A stretch of DNA of 64,000 nt from assembly GCA_905221605.1 (NCBI GenBank), contig CAJNDS010000677.1, positions 1-64,000 of the forward strand, given 5' to 3'. This DNA is from Symbiodinium natans. Its lineage: Eukaryota; Sar; Dinophyceae; Suessiales; Symbiodiniaceae. The notes below the pieces were generated by a model. That model was not told the DNA's origin, did not search any database, and saw only the letters and a program-made list of their open reading frames with translations. Below, in pieces: positions 52,095 to 63,227 of this stretch (position 1 is the stretch's first letter; each line of letters starts with the position of its first letter). The translations under genes and the position numbers were made by a program.

Positions 52095-52235
52095 CGGGGT
52101 TTAGGGTTTTTTGGGTCAAGAGTTGAGGGTTTTTTAGGGTTTAGTTTGTTTTTTTTGGGCTTAGGGCTCGCGGGTTGATAGGGTTTAGGGTTTATGGTTG
52201 TTTAGGGTTTAGGGCTTAGGGGTCTTCTTTGCAAA
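52095..52235 (+). repeat. TTTAGGG-type island
   Basis: Includes GGGGTTTAGGGTTTTTTGGG and TTTAGGGTTTAGGGCTTAGG with intervening degenerate copies. All are in the same orientation (G-rich plus strand) as later islands at 52,580-52,910 and 53,205-53,275. Confidence 0.6.
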
Positions 52236-52585
52236 ACACAACGCATGATGGGTTCGCAAAAGGATAAGCCGGGGGGGGGGGGGTTGGGGGGGCGCAGGCT
52301 GTCCCCCGTTTGCAAACATGATGGGCCAGAAACAAAGGCCTTGCACGCCTTTTTGCAAACACAACACTCGGCTGAGACGGCCCCCCCGTTTGCAAACACA
52401 ATGCTCGCGTGATGGGTTTGACAAAAACTCCTGAAGCAAGCGTGCACGGCTTAACAAGCGGGCGGGTTTGGGAGGGGCACAGTCCCCCCACCCCATTTGC
52501 AAAAACAAAGCTCGGATGATGGGTTCATCAAAGACTCATGTGTGCTTTTGAAGCAAGCTTGCACGGGTTGGACAAAAGGCGGGGA
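52236..52585 (+). repeat. Diverged tandem repeat with TTTGCAAACACAATG and GATGGGTTTG words
   Basis: Units contain TTTGCAAACACAATGCTCGC, GTGATGGGTTTGACAAAAAC, GAAGCAAGCTTGCACGG and a C- or G-run. Three to four copies lie here, with outlying copies at 53,285-53,410 and 53,800-53,840. Confidence 0.6.
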
Positions 52586-52920
52586 TATTGAGGTTTGGGT
52601 TCAGGGGAATGTAGGGTTCAGGGTTCAGAAGTTTTTGGGGTTTAGGGCTTACGGGTTTTTTCGGGGTTTCGAGTTAAGGGGTTGTTCGGGTGCACGGATT
52701 TCTCGCTTTAGGGCTTAGGGTCTAGGGGCTTTCTTCCTAGGGAGTAGGGTTTCTTTGTTTGTTGAGGTCTCAGCGTTCGGGGGTTTTGGGGTTTTTGAAT
52801 TTATGTTGTTTTAGGGTCTAGTTAGGGGCTTTTAGGGCTTAGGGCTTAGGGGTTTCTTTAGGGTTTAGAGTGTAGCGGTTTTTTAGGGTTTATGGTTTAG
52901 GTTTATCAGGTTTCAAGAGC
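52586..52920 (+). repeat. TTTAGGG-type island
   Basis: Repeated AGGGTTTAGGG, GGGCTTAGGG and TTTTAGGGTCTAG words across 330 bp, heavily degenerate. Confidence 0.55.
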
Positions 52921-52935
52921 AATGTGGGCCCGAAC

Positions 52936-52987
52936 AGCGGAACATTTGCATAACATTTGGGCCAAATGTTATGCTAAATGTTCCGCT
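52936..52987. repeat. 52-bp palindrome
   Basis: AGCGGAACATTTGCATAACA and TTTGG, a single central G, then CCAAATGTTATGCTAAATGT and TCCGCT: arms of 25 and 26 bases differing by one indel. It directly abuts a second, GC-rich inverted repeat. Confidence 0.75.
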
Positions 52988-53155
52988 CTTGGGGTGCAGT
53001 CCGGCAGGGTGCAGGGTGCAGTCCGGCAGGGTGCAGGGTGCAGTCCGGCGCACCCTGCACCCCGCCACCCGCACCGCTGCACCCTACCACCTGCACCACT
53101 GCACCCCACAACCTGCACCACTGCACCCCACCACATGCACCGCTGCACCACACCC
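52988..53155. repeat. GC-rich inverted tandem repeat (GTGCAGTCCGGCAGG / CACCxTGCACC)
   Basis: Three copies of GTGCAGTCCGGCAGGGTGCA run into CGCACCCTGCACCCCGCCAC and four copies of CACCGCTGCACCC-like units, so the left half is roughly complementary to the right half. It follows the 52-bp palindrome directly. Confidence 0.65.
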
Positions 53156-53204
53156 TAAATCCATATGAGAATCTATTCAACAGAGCATTGCTTTTAAAAT
53201 TTTG

Positions 53205-53280
53205 TAAGTTTAGGTGTTTGTGGTGTTTACGGTTTAGGTGTCTTCACTGTAGGGTTTAGGGCTTAGGGGTTTTTGGGGTC
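53205..53280 (+). repeat. TTTAGGG-type island
   Basis: GTTTAGGTGTCTTCACTGTA and GGGTTTAGGGCTTAGGGGTT, same orientation as the other islands. Confidence 0.5.
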
Positions 53281-53439
53281 TCGCATGATGGGTTTGAAAA
53301 TGTTCTTTTGAAGGAAGCTTGCACAGCTTTAAAGAGGCCACCAGCCCCCCCCCCCATTTGCAAGCACAATGCTCGCGTGATCATTTTTTCAAAAGCTCAT
53401 CTATGATAGTGCGCGCCACTGCGGCCTGCGGGAACATAA

Positions 53440-53770
53440 GCCCCCCCCCCCCCCCCTCCCCCCCCCCCCTCTCTTGTTCAATGGCCCCCCCCCCCCCCCC
53501 CCCCCCTCCCCCCCCCCCTCTTGTTCAAGGGGGGGGGGGGGGGGGGCCCCCCCCCCCCCCTTGTTGGTCAATAACAGTGTTCTTAATAGGTTTTCACTTG
53601 ATTTTAATTAACGTTTTAATAGGACTTCTTTTGATTCTAATCGGTTTTTGTTTGGAATTGAGCATGGGGGGGGGGGGGGGGGCCCCCCCCCCCCTTTCTT
53701 TGTAGGGGGGGGTGGGGGGAGGGGGAGGGGGTTTGTTGGTGAAGGGGGGGGGGGGGAGGGGGGGGGGTTA
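53440..53770. repeat. Poly-C / poly-G homopolymer tracts, partly palindromic
   Basis: Long C-runs (53,440-53,520), then CAA, about 18 G, about 13 C and TTG (53,526-53,563). A second G-run joins a C-run at 53,666-53,694, followed by G-runs to 53,768. The G-to-C joins are perfect palindromes. Such tracts are prone to sequencing and assembly error, so exact lengths are doubtful. Confidence 0.7.
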
Positions 53771-54227
53771 CCTTGAATATCCGCAGGCCTCTTTTTTACG
53801 CACTCTCAACATCTATGCTTGAAGCAAGTTTGCACGGAACCTCGAGACGTTTGACATGCATAGGGACGTATACGTTTCGTAGTAAAGGTTAACCTTTGTG
53901 TGCATACGGTGGTTTTCTGACTCAGTCTTTGGTTTTCTGACTCGTGTGTGCTCGGTTTTCTGACTCACGCCCTTTCCGCTTTCTGACTCGGTCCTCCCGG
54001 CTTTCTGACTTGGTCCTGCGCGTTGTCGACTCGTTTTCCCGACTCGACTGTCACCCGAAGATGAAATTTGAAGATATGTCAGAAGGCACTTGTCCTTAAA
54101 ACCTCCGCAGGCGCGGTAGAAAACGACAACTTCCCGATAATTGATTTTCGATTCATCTCCAAGGATGCATTTAATTGTCAACCACACCTCCCCAACCCGC
54201 TTCAACAGTAACAGTGTCCTTACGTGT

Positions 54228-54325
54228 GTAATATATACATATATATTTATATTTATATTTATATTTATATTTATATTTATATTTATATTTATATTTATAT
54301 TTATATTTATATTTATATTTATATT

Positions 54326-54406
<81 letters not shown>

Positions 54407-54600
54407 GTTTATATTTATATTTGTATTTGTATTTGTATTTGTATTTGCATTTGTATTTATATGTATATATATATATGTATATACATATGTATATTAATAT
54501 GTATATCTTTATGTGTATGTATGTATGTATGTATGTATGTATGTATGTATGTAGGTATGTATGTATGTATATATGTATATGTGTGCATTGTTGTTTGTTA
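54228..54600 (+). repeat. TATATT / TATATG / GTAT microsatellite
   Basis: Hexamer TATATT (to 54,330), then TATATG (to 54,400), TTTGTA variants, and finally (GTAT)n around 54,510-54,570. It probably lies in or near the upstream part of the phosphatase gene. Confidence 0.95.
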
Positions 54601-54897
54601 TATGCGCTCACGCACACACACACACACTTGCAAGATTAGCCTTGAATGCTGTTGCCCCATACATGTACGCCTGTATGCAACACAGATTTCGTGCATCCGC
54701 AATTGTTGTTTTGTGTTGAAGAGGGGTGCTTGCCTGGCGACTTGAAATCGAATGCCAAGGTTTTGGACATGATAGAGATGTCCTGCCGGCTGTTTACAGT
54801 GTTTTGCGTATAGTTGCAAAATATGCCAATACTGCAGTGCAAGGTCATGGGCCTACTATTGAATTCCATGATGTTCCATGAACGGCTAGCTGGCCAG

Positions 54898-57800
54898 GTT
54901 GAAAGGAGCAAGCACGCTTGTCGACATCGAGGTTCCCGACACTGGGGAGGTGCGCATGGCGCCTGACGGTGCGAACAGGTGTGTGTGTGCAGTTTCCCAC
55001 GACATGAACTGTCACGTAGAGGTCGAGCTCATGCAGCAAAAACACTGTTCTGGTTTGAGTGGAGAATGGAATCATTGCAGATGTCATGACAAACGGTAGG
55101 GTCCAATAGTTTGGCCGGTATCATTGCTACCCGTGACCGCGCCTATCCGCTCAATATCCTGAGTTGGTTTCCCGGCATCTTCAAACAAGTCCACTCTTTA
55201 GAGCAAAAGGCCAGGCAGTTTTCGCTTATAGCTTCCCCATGGAACGAATTCAGCTTCGGAAGATTTGGGGACTAGTGCCAAATGGAACCTGAAGCTTGAA
55301 GTCCGAAGTGATGCCAACTGTTAGATCCTTGGCTGTGGATCGTGGGTGCAGTTCACTGGACCGACGGTTGACAGATGTCACGCGGCCGTGCCGACTGGAC
55401 TCCAGGTCATCCTTTCTCCTGATGTGATAGAACACACTGGGACTCACCGTACGAGCACTGAAACCTTTTTTACTTTGCCCACTGCCTCATGTGTCCCACA
55501 AGCCGCCGAAAAGCGAACATGTGGCGGATTTACCGGCGTTGAGTCCTGTCGATCTCCTAATTCGATCTAATCTGCCGACTTGCTTTCCTTGTCGCCAACA
55601 TGCCCAAAGCCGAGCCGGTCACGCGTGGAATATCTGTAGCTGTAGACATGGAATCCTCCAGAGTTGCTGCCATTGAAAGGCATGTCCCGCCGACATGCGA
55701 AAGTTTGAGTCCGCATCACGCGCCAACATGTCAAAAGCGATGTTTTTCCGTCAAGCACAACACCACCCACCGAGATGTCAGAGAGAAGTCGTGCAGACAT
55801 TCGCGCAGGAGAACACTTGTTTTGTGTCGGAGTGAAACAGAGAGATGATTAACTTGCTGAAGCCTGCACGCAAGACAGCGGAAAAACCATCTGGCTCCAC
55901 ATTGCCGCAACATGCAACAACGCAAGACTTCTGTGCCTGGCTTCTTTTCCCTGTAGCGAGGTCACGGTATGTGGAGATGTACATGGCCAGCTTTGGGCTT
56001 GGAGCCGCACACATGAACAACACGTGAGAGCTTTCCTACTTCTGCCATGCTAGCATACTCGGATGCTGTGTGCCATGCGCTGTGCAAGAAAAAGATATTC
56101 GGAACTGTTCGGAACTTAGGTTCTACGACTTGCTAAACATATTTTCGATGAATGGGGTTCCATCCCAGGAGCGGGTGCTTCAGCAAGTAGTGGTGCAGCG
56201 CATCTGCATTGTGAAGATGTGTCTGCATCAGGAAAACCCGTACCTGTTCAATGGTGACTTTGTGGATCGGGGTTCATTCTCCGTCGAGGCAGTGCTTGCG
56301 ACAGCTTACGGTATCTTGCGGCCCGATCGGGCATTGATCGGGTATAACAGAGATTTGTGGTGTGGAGATTGGCGTGACTGTTCAGTTTATTTTTTTCGTG
56401 CATGCTAGGTCATCCTGACTTTGTTTGCCTGGAAGCTTGTGCTGGACCCGGATGCAATTACCTTCTGTCATACGAACATGTGGGATGTCTCGAGTGCAAC
56501 TGCCGCATGTGCTGCATGAGCAGTTGTAACCTGAGATAACCTGAGCCTGCATGATATCTAGGCATACTGATGACGCATATTTGCAGTCTCGTCCGAGGCG
56601 TTCCCGCAGCATCTTCACTTGGCCAGAGGTAACCATGAAACAAGGCGTTTCAACCAAGTTGAAGTGTAGTATAGCTTTTGGAAAGGTTTGATGCAGAGTG
56701 TGCACTTGTTACAAATCGTACAGACTTTCAGGAACATGAACAAGCTGTATGGCTTCGAAGGGGAAGTGACCAAGAAGTGCTTCACCTGCTGCAGTGGTGT
56801 AGTCAGCAAGTGCTTTAGATGTATGACAAGAGTTAGTTTTTCCTCCGGGAGGTACGACGAAGAGCTATATTTGCTCTTCTGTGAAGCTTTCTGCTTGTTG
56901 CCATTGTGCCACGTCATCAACAATCAGGCAGCAGCAGCGCTGCCACCTTCATAAGTACAAACACTCGATTTGATGCCTGCAACAAGTTGAATGACAACAT
57001 GGTGGGGTCTCCTTCTGTGTGGCTTTTGTGTGGCTTCTGTGCAGTCAGAAGCTGTCATATCCCAGCAATGCCTGTAGGTCTTTGTCGTCCATGGAGGACT
57101 CTTCTCCAAGGACATCCCAGTGGAACCAGTGCATGGGTAGTGATGCGCATCACTTTTTTCAACAGGAGCAGCTCTTTTATCATAATTTTAATGTTACGCG
57201 ACCGGCCTTGGCCGGGGCCTGCCCGGCAGCGAGATCGTGGTTGTGAAAGTGCTGTTAGGCTTCAGGGCTTTGAGAATGTGGCAGTGGTAAGGACAACCCG
57301 GGTCCGATGGATGGGGGAAAATAGGAGTGGGCGGACAGAGAATCGAGCAGGGGATGTTGAGGACAGGAAAGGGATGAAAGTTTAGAAGTAGAGAAGGGGA
57401 CGCAGAAGGAGACGCAGTCAGGGCGTAGGGCGGGTTGGGCCCAGATGCCTTCTGGTCCTGGTGCACCGTTCTCCTTGAAACCTGTCGGCTAGGAGGGGTA
57501 CCAATTCCAAACAACCAAAAGCAATGGGCAACGTGCGCAAATTTTCCGAGGCCTCGGCGGATTTTTGCCAGTCCAGACTTTGTTTTCACCGCTTCTGGTT
57601 TTCGAGGATGATGTCACGCTGGATTCAATCAGACAGGCAAGGATATGTCATGCTTTGTCCATTGCAGAGGCAGCGTTTCAGGTCTGGAACCAAAGGTGGT
57701 CATCCATGGTCTTGCAGGTGAACAGGGTGCAAGAACCCCCAGACGAAGGCTTGATGACAGAAATGTCCTACCGGCAAGTTAGAGTTGAAGTTACCTGGGC

Positions 57801-59957
57801 TGCAGCGCCGTTAATCTTGATGCAGCAAAGTCGAAAGTCTACATGCCAGGCTGTGGAGCGATCCACAACCTGGCCGAGGCCGGGCAAGGAGTCCAAACCG
57901 ATGATCCCTGAAATAGCTGTCGGTCAAACGATCATTCTTCATTCTCGGACCAAACCATGCTTTGCTGATCGAGAGATTGTCAAGCAGCTTCCGAAAGTCT
58001 TGGTAAGGGCGTCAGCCATCCAAGCGCGGAGTCGGCGTCGCCTTCGGCCAGGAGGGGATGGGGGAACGTCCGCAACACTGTTCAGTAGGATTGCCATTTT
58101 GTGAAGCTGGAGGGGGTCCGCACTTCTTCCCCAAATGCGACTTTCCTCACAATCAGGTGGGCTGCGGTGGCCGGATGGGTGGGGCTCCCCGTGGGCCCGG
58201 ATGCTGCGTATATGTGTGGGCAGGGGCGTGTGCTCCCACTCTGGCTTTCCTCATGGCCCTTATGGCTTCCTCGTTCATCCTTTCTGGTTCCGGGTCGGAT
58301 GAGCTGTGGGGCCCGGTGCCTGGTGCCCAAAAGGCCCAGGGTGCGCGACCTGTCAGCAATTGTGGGACCCCGACAACCAAAGCGAAGTCCAAAAGCGACG
58401 ACACTTATATGAGGCCAGAACCATAAACCGAAGTCCAAGAACGACGACAGCTACGAGCATGGCGCACCCCCACCTCCTTCATCCTCTTGAATGTCAGCGC
58501 GTTTGAGTTGATACCCGACACGTTTGAGCTGATACACGACACGTGCGAATCAGGCTTCCCATCGGCAAAGCTGTGCGCAGATTCCTAGATCTAATGTTGT
58601 ACATTTTGGCGCTGCACGATGGTAAGGCTGAGGCAGTCACAGGCCTTTCTACCCTTAAAACCGTCGATTTAGGTCATACCTCCCGCCTGACTTGCCTCCG
58701 TCGTTGCAGCCACCGTTTTGTACTTCGTCTTAGCAACGAGGTTGTGCCGAAATCCTCCCATAAAAAGTCAATCGTTTCAATCATTCCAGATTGGTCTTTC
58801 TTGACTGTAGGTCTTCCATCGCAATGACTTCTTTCGGCGTGCTATGGATCATGCTCCAGATGCTCGTGCGGCTTCGTGAGTATAGTGAGTAAAAAGCTTT
58901 CGAAGGCGTTGCGAAGCTTTAAACGCGTTGCGAACACTTTCGAACACAAAACTCCCGAAGTCGGGTAACCTCCTGGACCGCATGGAACTCCAACTTTTAA
59001 AACGGGAAGCTTCGGCAAGTGGCAGATCCACGTGGAAAAGAACTTTCAGTTGGGCTTTCCTGATCGTACCCATTGGTTTCATGCCGAGCCGCCAACTGTT
59101 CCGACCAGCTTACCATGTACGAGGATGTCACGGAGAACTTCCTCAAGGTCAACAATTTGAAGATGGTCATACGACACTTGGCCTGCAAGTGATGTCACAT
59201 GTAGAACCGAAAAAATCCTGTCTAAACACTCTTGAAGGTAGCCATGAGATGAAGGAGGAGGGTGCGGTTCTCAGCAACTGGAAGTTGATGCGGTCAGATG
59301 GTGCATGTAGAGCTGCCCATCTCATTTTTTGTTGAGAATATGGACACAGTTTGTTTTAACTCTGTAGCTGTAGCACCCTTTGCCGCAGCTTGGTTGCGCA
59401 ATTGAATTTGAGCAAGCTGCGTGCTCAAAGCCCGGTCAACGACAGTGTACAGTGAACACTTTACTTCCTTCACTGGCTCCTGCAGGCTATGAAATTGAGC
59501 ATGCTGGCCGACTGGTCACGGTTTTCTCTGCCCCGAACTATTGTGACCAGATGGGTAACAAGGCCTCAGGTCATGTTGGAGAAATGTCGGAGCCTGGTAC
59601 AAGAAGTGAATCCGCACGTCCGACGCAGGGTGCCTTCATCAGATTGGACGGGAAGACAATGACGTGCCTGGCTTGGACCTCCTTTGACCGGAGCTAATGC
59701 TACCCAAGAGCTAAGGGTACTGCACTGACTGTATTGACTTTCTTTCCATGGCTTCAAACCGTTTCCAGATAGGAATTCGAGCCAAATGAAGGCCAAAGTA
59801 CACTTCGTTCGCGCATGTGCCTCATCCGAACGTGCGTCCCATGCAGTGCGCCAGCTGCATGTTTTGGGACAGCTTCGCTGTCATGCAGCCTAAAAGTGCC
59901 AGCTTATTGCGAAGGTATGCTAACCCTATGCTCGGGCAGCTGTTTGGCATGGCCTAG
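54898..59957 (+). CDS. PP5-type Ser/Thr protein phosphatase, catalytic domain, 18 small exons (5' part not found)
   Basis: Exons: 54898-54949, 55961-55989, 56120-56168, 56232-56324, 56598-56644, 56732-56776, 56852-56927, 57078-57110, 57607-57636, 57718-57764, 57850-57883, 58016-58051, 59124-59172, 59238-59261, 59486-59562, 59629-59663, 59792-59845, 59915-59957 (TAG). Joined, they stay in frame for 283 codons, the length expected for the PP5 catalytic domain. Metal-binding and catalytic motifs are all present: [73 protein letters not shown]-like and [12 protein letters not shown] segments and the ending PNVRPMQYANPMLG favour PP5 over PP1/PP2A. Of 17 introns, 6 begin GT, 6 GC and 5 GA; all end AG, and every exon but the one at 58016 starts with G. 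The N-terminal TPR exons expected for PP5 were not found. PP5 dephosphorylates Ser/Thr on chaperone-bound clients. Confidence 0.9.
58082..59000. other. Largest intron interior of the phosphatase gene
   Basis: Part of the 1,072-bp intron between exons at 58,051 and 59,124. It contains open frames on both strands (for example a 118-codon minus ORF at 58,082-58,438) without recognisable domains. No sign of an inserted element with terminal repeats. Confidence 0.4.
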
Positions 59958-60720
59958 GCGGCAGAGGCGCTCAGTGAGTTGTCCCATGCAGTCCTTCATT
60001 CCCAGCCTCAAGCACTGCAGAAGGGATTTTGCATCAGGTGGTCATGGCTTCTGCCAACCCAGTGGCGCTTCAGCACAGTTTGATGGCTCCAGCCGTCGTA
60101 GATATGTCGAAGTAGGCAAGATTGGTAAAGTGAGACTGACTTGTTTTACAGCTGGCAAGTCAGGCAAGAGACATACCATTCATCGAGCAAACACGAGCAG
60201 TGCTGGATGCAGATCTTTTCAACAAGCGAGCTTTCATCACTTTCTAGTTTCAAGACAAGGTGGGCTGGAGGGTCGCAACGCTCTAATTGTTTTGTTGCCT
60301 GCCATGCTGCAGAGATGGCAAGTTGGGCTGCAGAGCCGTGGCTCAATTTTGACCCTAGCCCGTAGACGGGCGCTAATGAATCAGCGGCTCCATGTCTCAG
60401 AAGCCACGAGGACGACTAAGTATTGCGAAGTATCACGTAATATCACGAAGTATAACGACATATCACGAAATATCGAAGTATTGCGAAATATGACGAAGTA
60501 GCGAGGACACTTTAAGGAGCCATGGAGCCCCGCCCCAGCGGGCACACAAGACTAGTCGCACCTTAGCAATACAAAATGCAAACGTTGCAAATCCGTAGGA
60601 CGCATCGGATACCCTGGCGATCGCTGGTGGGTTTGGAGTTCAGGTTGTGCCAAGCTTCCCGTAAGCTGCATCAGATCTCAAATCAAGACTATGCTAGATA
60701 GACTCTGCTAAACTTTTAAA
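59958..60720. other. 3' flank of the phosphatase gene
   Basis: No clear gene. At 60,415-60,505 a short tandem of CGAAGTAT-type words (TATCACGAAGTATAACGACA and similar) forms a small AT-rich minisatellite. Confidence 0.4.
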
Positions 60721-61011
60721 TTGAATCTCCGAAGCAACGCGCAAAAGAAAGGTTCGTCGCAAGTGATCACAAGTGCCAAGCCAAGAGTCTTCAATCTTGT
60801 GGACAGATTGTCAGAGCTCGTCACTCCTAGCATAGGAAGACTTGCGCACACTCCGTTTCATGCTCAGTTGAAGCTTCTCAAGCTGAGAGGCCAGCTTTTG
60901 ACCAAGAAGTCACATCAACAACGAAAGATAACGTGCACCGAGCATCTTGTAAGCACTGCGTCGACTTGGGTTGGCCGAGCACCCCAAAAGATGACTTTAC
61001 CACCACACTGA
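60721..61011 (+). CDS. Hypothetical 96-residue ORF or exon
   Basis: The frame (TTG at its first codon, not ATG) gives a basic, helical sequence (QVITSAKPRVFNLVDRLSEL, FHAQLKLLKLRGQLLTKKSH) that looks more protein-like than its surroundings. An AG|G acceptor-like site lies just inside its start (GAAAG|GTTCG). It may be an exon of an unrecognised plus-strand gene. Confidence 0.25.
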   Translation: MNLRSNAQKKGSSQVITSAKPRVFNLVDRLSELVTPSIGRLAHTPFHAQLKLLKLRGQLLTKKSHQQRKITCTEHLVSTASTWVGRAPQKMTLPPH

Positions 61012-62173
61012 CAAGCTTCGAGCGTGCTGGAGCCCCAGATTGGTTGAAGGTTTTGGTTTGAAGATCTTTGAAGCCTTTCACTGAGCAGATGTCACAGATG
61101 TGAGCAGGCTGTGAAGCCTTTCACTTCACTCTCGTTTGTTTTCAGCATTTCTCAGCTTCTGCGAGCTTCAGTGAAGGTGTGGCCAGGATGCATCGCTGGT
61201 GCGGCTTCTCTCTGCTTGGATGCGGTCTTGTTGTGCAGGCACAGAAGCTTGAGTTGAATTGAATGCGTCGCGGTACGGTTTCACTGGGTTTCGCTTGGTT
61301 TCACTCATCGTTGGATTGCGAGAGCTAACCAGCCACCGAGGCCCAGCAAACATCGGAAGGCATCTCGTCTGCGCTTGCGTTGTTGGTGGTCTGCGACACG
61401 CAGCCACATAGCCCGCCTGCAATGATTCCGGCACACAGGTGCCTGTCTTTGTGCCAGCTGAGCCATGCCGAACCAATGTAATGTCAGGAGCTTTGTGTCC
61501 TGAACCGCTGCGCTTCGAGCGGTGGATAGCAGCCTTCGTGGAATCCTGCCAGCCAGGCACCTGGCAGTAAGAACACTCTGGGCAGGATTAGCTTCCCCCA
61601 TGTTCCAGGCGCAACCCACGTGGCCATTGTAACAGATTCTAACATGCATCGAGCGGGAAAGGGTGTCTTGTGCCAAGGCCGCCTTCGGTCCAGCGCTTGG
61701 CATGGGCTGGGACGGGCTGCAAAACTTGCAAAGTCGGTCTTGACAGAGCCTGTGTGAGGCTGATGACGTGACTGACTGTAGCTGGGTGACCTGCGACTGC
61801 CTGCAGGCCTGCAGGCATGGCAACCTTAGTGTTTGTCGCTTTGATTCACAGGCCGAGAGGCTTTGGCAAGCATGCCCGACCGAGTTCATAGATGTGAAGC
61901 AAGTTGTTACCTTCGATCAGGTCTCTTTGCAGGTTCCAGTCGATCTGTCCTTGGTGCCAATCTGCTTTCAGGAGATGTGTGCAATTGCTTGCAGCATCTG
62001 CCAGCGCTGGGAGTGGGGACACGTCTTACTCTCAAGTACTCACAGCCAGGACGGCGTCGATGCGCAGCTCTTGTCAGAGGATGTCGCTGTCTTGTCTGGT
62101 GCAGGGAGCAGCTGCTCCTGCAGGGTATCAATTAGATGCTGTGATGCTGGCAAGGGCACGGGCGTCCACACAG

Positions 62174-62336
62174 GTTCGGGGGCTTTGATTATGTGATTAT
62201 GTATGTCGCCAGAGCAAAGAAGCACTTGTTGGAGATAGCCAGTCAGTTAGCTGAGCTACAGCAGGTTCCAAAAGATGCAAATCGCAAAAAACCGGAGCAG
62301 TGGCCACAAAGCGAGCCCGAGACACCCCCATCCTAA
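62174..62336 (+). CDS. Likely terminal exon of an unidentified spliced gene
   Basis: After CACACAG|G the frame reads FGGFDYVIMYVARAKKHLLE, then IASQLAELQQVPKDANRKKP, and ends SEPETPPS with TAA at 62,334-62,336. The AG|G acceptor matches the phosphatase gene. A plausible preceding exon ends ...QLDAVM at a GC donor near 62,143, and frames at 61,950-62,140 (AASASAGSGDTSYSQVL, VQGAAAPAGYQLDAV) look like further coding sequence. The helical, charged C-terminus suggests a soluble protein. Family not recognised. Confidence 0.45.
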
Positions 62337-62339
62337 GAG

Positions 62340-63120
62340 AGACACGCAATCAGAAAACAAAGCCATTGCACCCCAATGCACAGCCGCACGCACCGGAGCA
62401 CGCACCCGTGCACGCATACACAGGCACACCTGCTCACTTTTCTCCAACATGGTCCGTGCATGGTTTAAGGAGATGGTATTTTTTGAGAGACATTAAACTT
62501 AGATAAGCTGCACATGTATTGTACTTAAATGGCCCAGAGATTACTTGCTGTTTGTCAAAGATACATGTCATTCTCGATCAACTAACAAGCATAAACGCTC
62601 CGACTGATTATTCACGCGCGCACGACAGTGGACAAATGCGTTCTCTATTGTCAAATGCAGTACAAAACAGATTTCGGTAACGCCTTGTCGCTCTGTAAGA
62701 ACAGTTTGTTTTCCGTCAAAATTGCGTTTTCGCTCGAGGAGGGCAAGGAACGCAGTGTTGCAAAAACGCGCATTCGAAAGCTGGTGCACGCGAGCGTCCA
62801 ACGTCTTGGCAGTACATGTCCGTGGTCATCCACTTACGGCAACCCGGCAACCCTGGGAAACTCGAGGAAATTGTTGTTTTGCTATTGCTTCGTGTACCAA
62901 AAACTCATCGCAACACATGCGCATGAACAATGACAGGACCATTTCGTATCAACACAAACAGGCGCATGAGGACTTGGACTTGCCAGTGTCTTGACAAGAA
63001 TCTGTAAAAACTCGAGGAATTTTAGGTTCGCAGTGTGGTTCAGTTGTGTTGCCGCGTGTGTGTTTTGCGAAGAGTTGAGGTGTTACATGCAAACCTGTGA
63101 CCATGCTGGGGACGAAGGCT
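62340..63120. other. Intergenic, no gene recognised
   Basis: Short ORFs only; no motif or repeat of note. Confidence 0.35.
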
Positions 63121-63127
63121 TCTCGCT

Positions 63128-63215
63128 GCTACTGCTACTGCTACTGCTACTGCTACTGCTACTGCTACTGCTGCTGCTGCTACTGCTACTGCTACTGCTA
63201 TTACTGGTACTACTA
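63128..63215 (+). repeat. (CTACTG)n microsatellite
   Basis: About 80 bases of CTACTG with CTGCTG and TATTACTGG variants at the right end. Confidence 0.95.
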
Positions 63216-63227
63216 CTACGGTGCAAC

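Noticed and set aside
54171-54745. Ile/Tyr and Tyr/Thr repeat ORFs
   Set aside because: They read through the TATATT/TATATG microsatellite.
54640-54897. Possible upstream exons encoding the PP5 linker or TPR repeats
   Set aside because: Short open pieces such as VLDMIEMSC could be read, but none matches the TPR consensus or gives a convincing splice chain.
56906-57385. 159-codon plus ORF
   Set aside because: It crosses the exon at 57,078-57,110 in the wrong frame; the phosphatase exon is in another frame.
59380-59697. 105-codon plus ORF containing the [11 protein letters not shown] motif as a gene by itself
   Set aside because: It reads through introns; only 59,486-59,562 and 59,629-59,663 are phosphatase exons.
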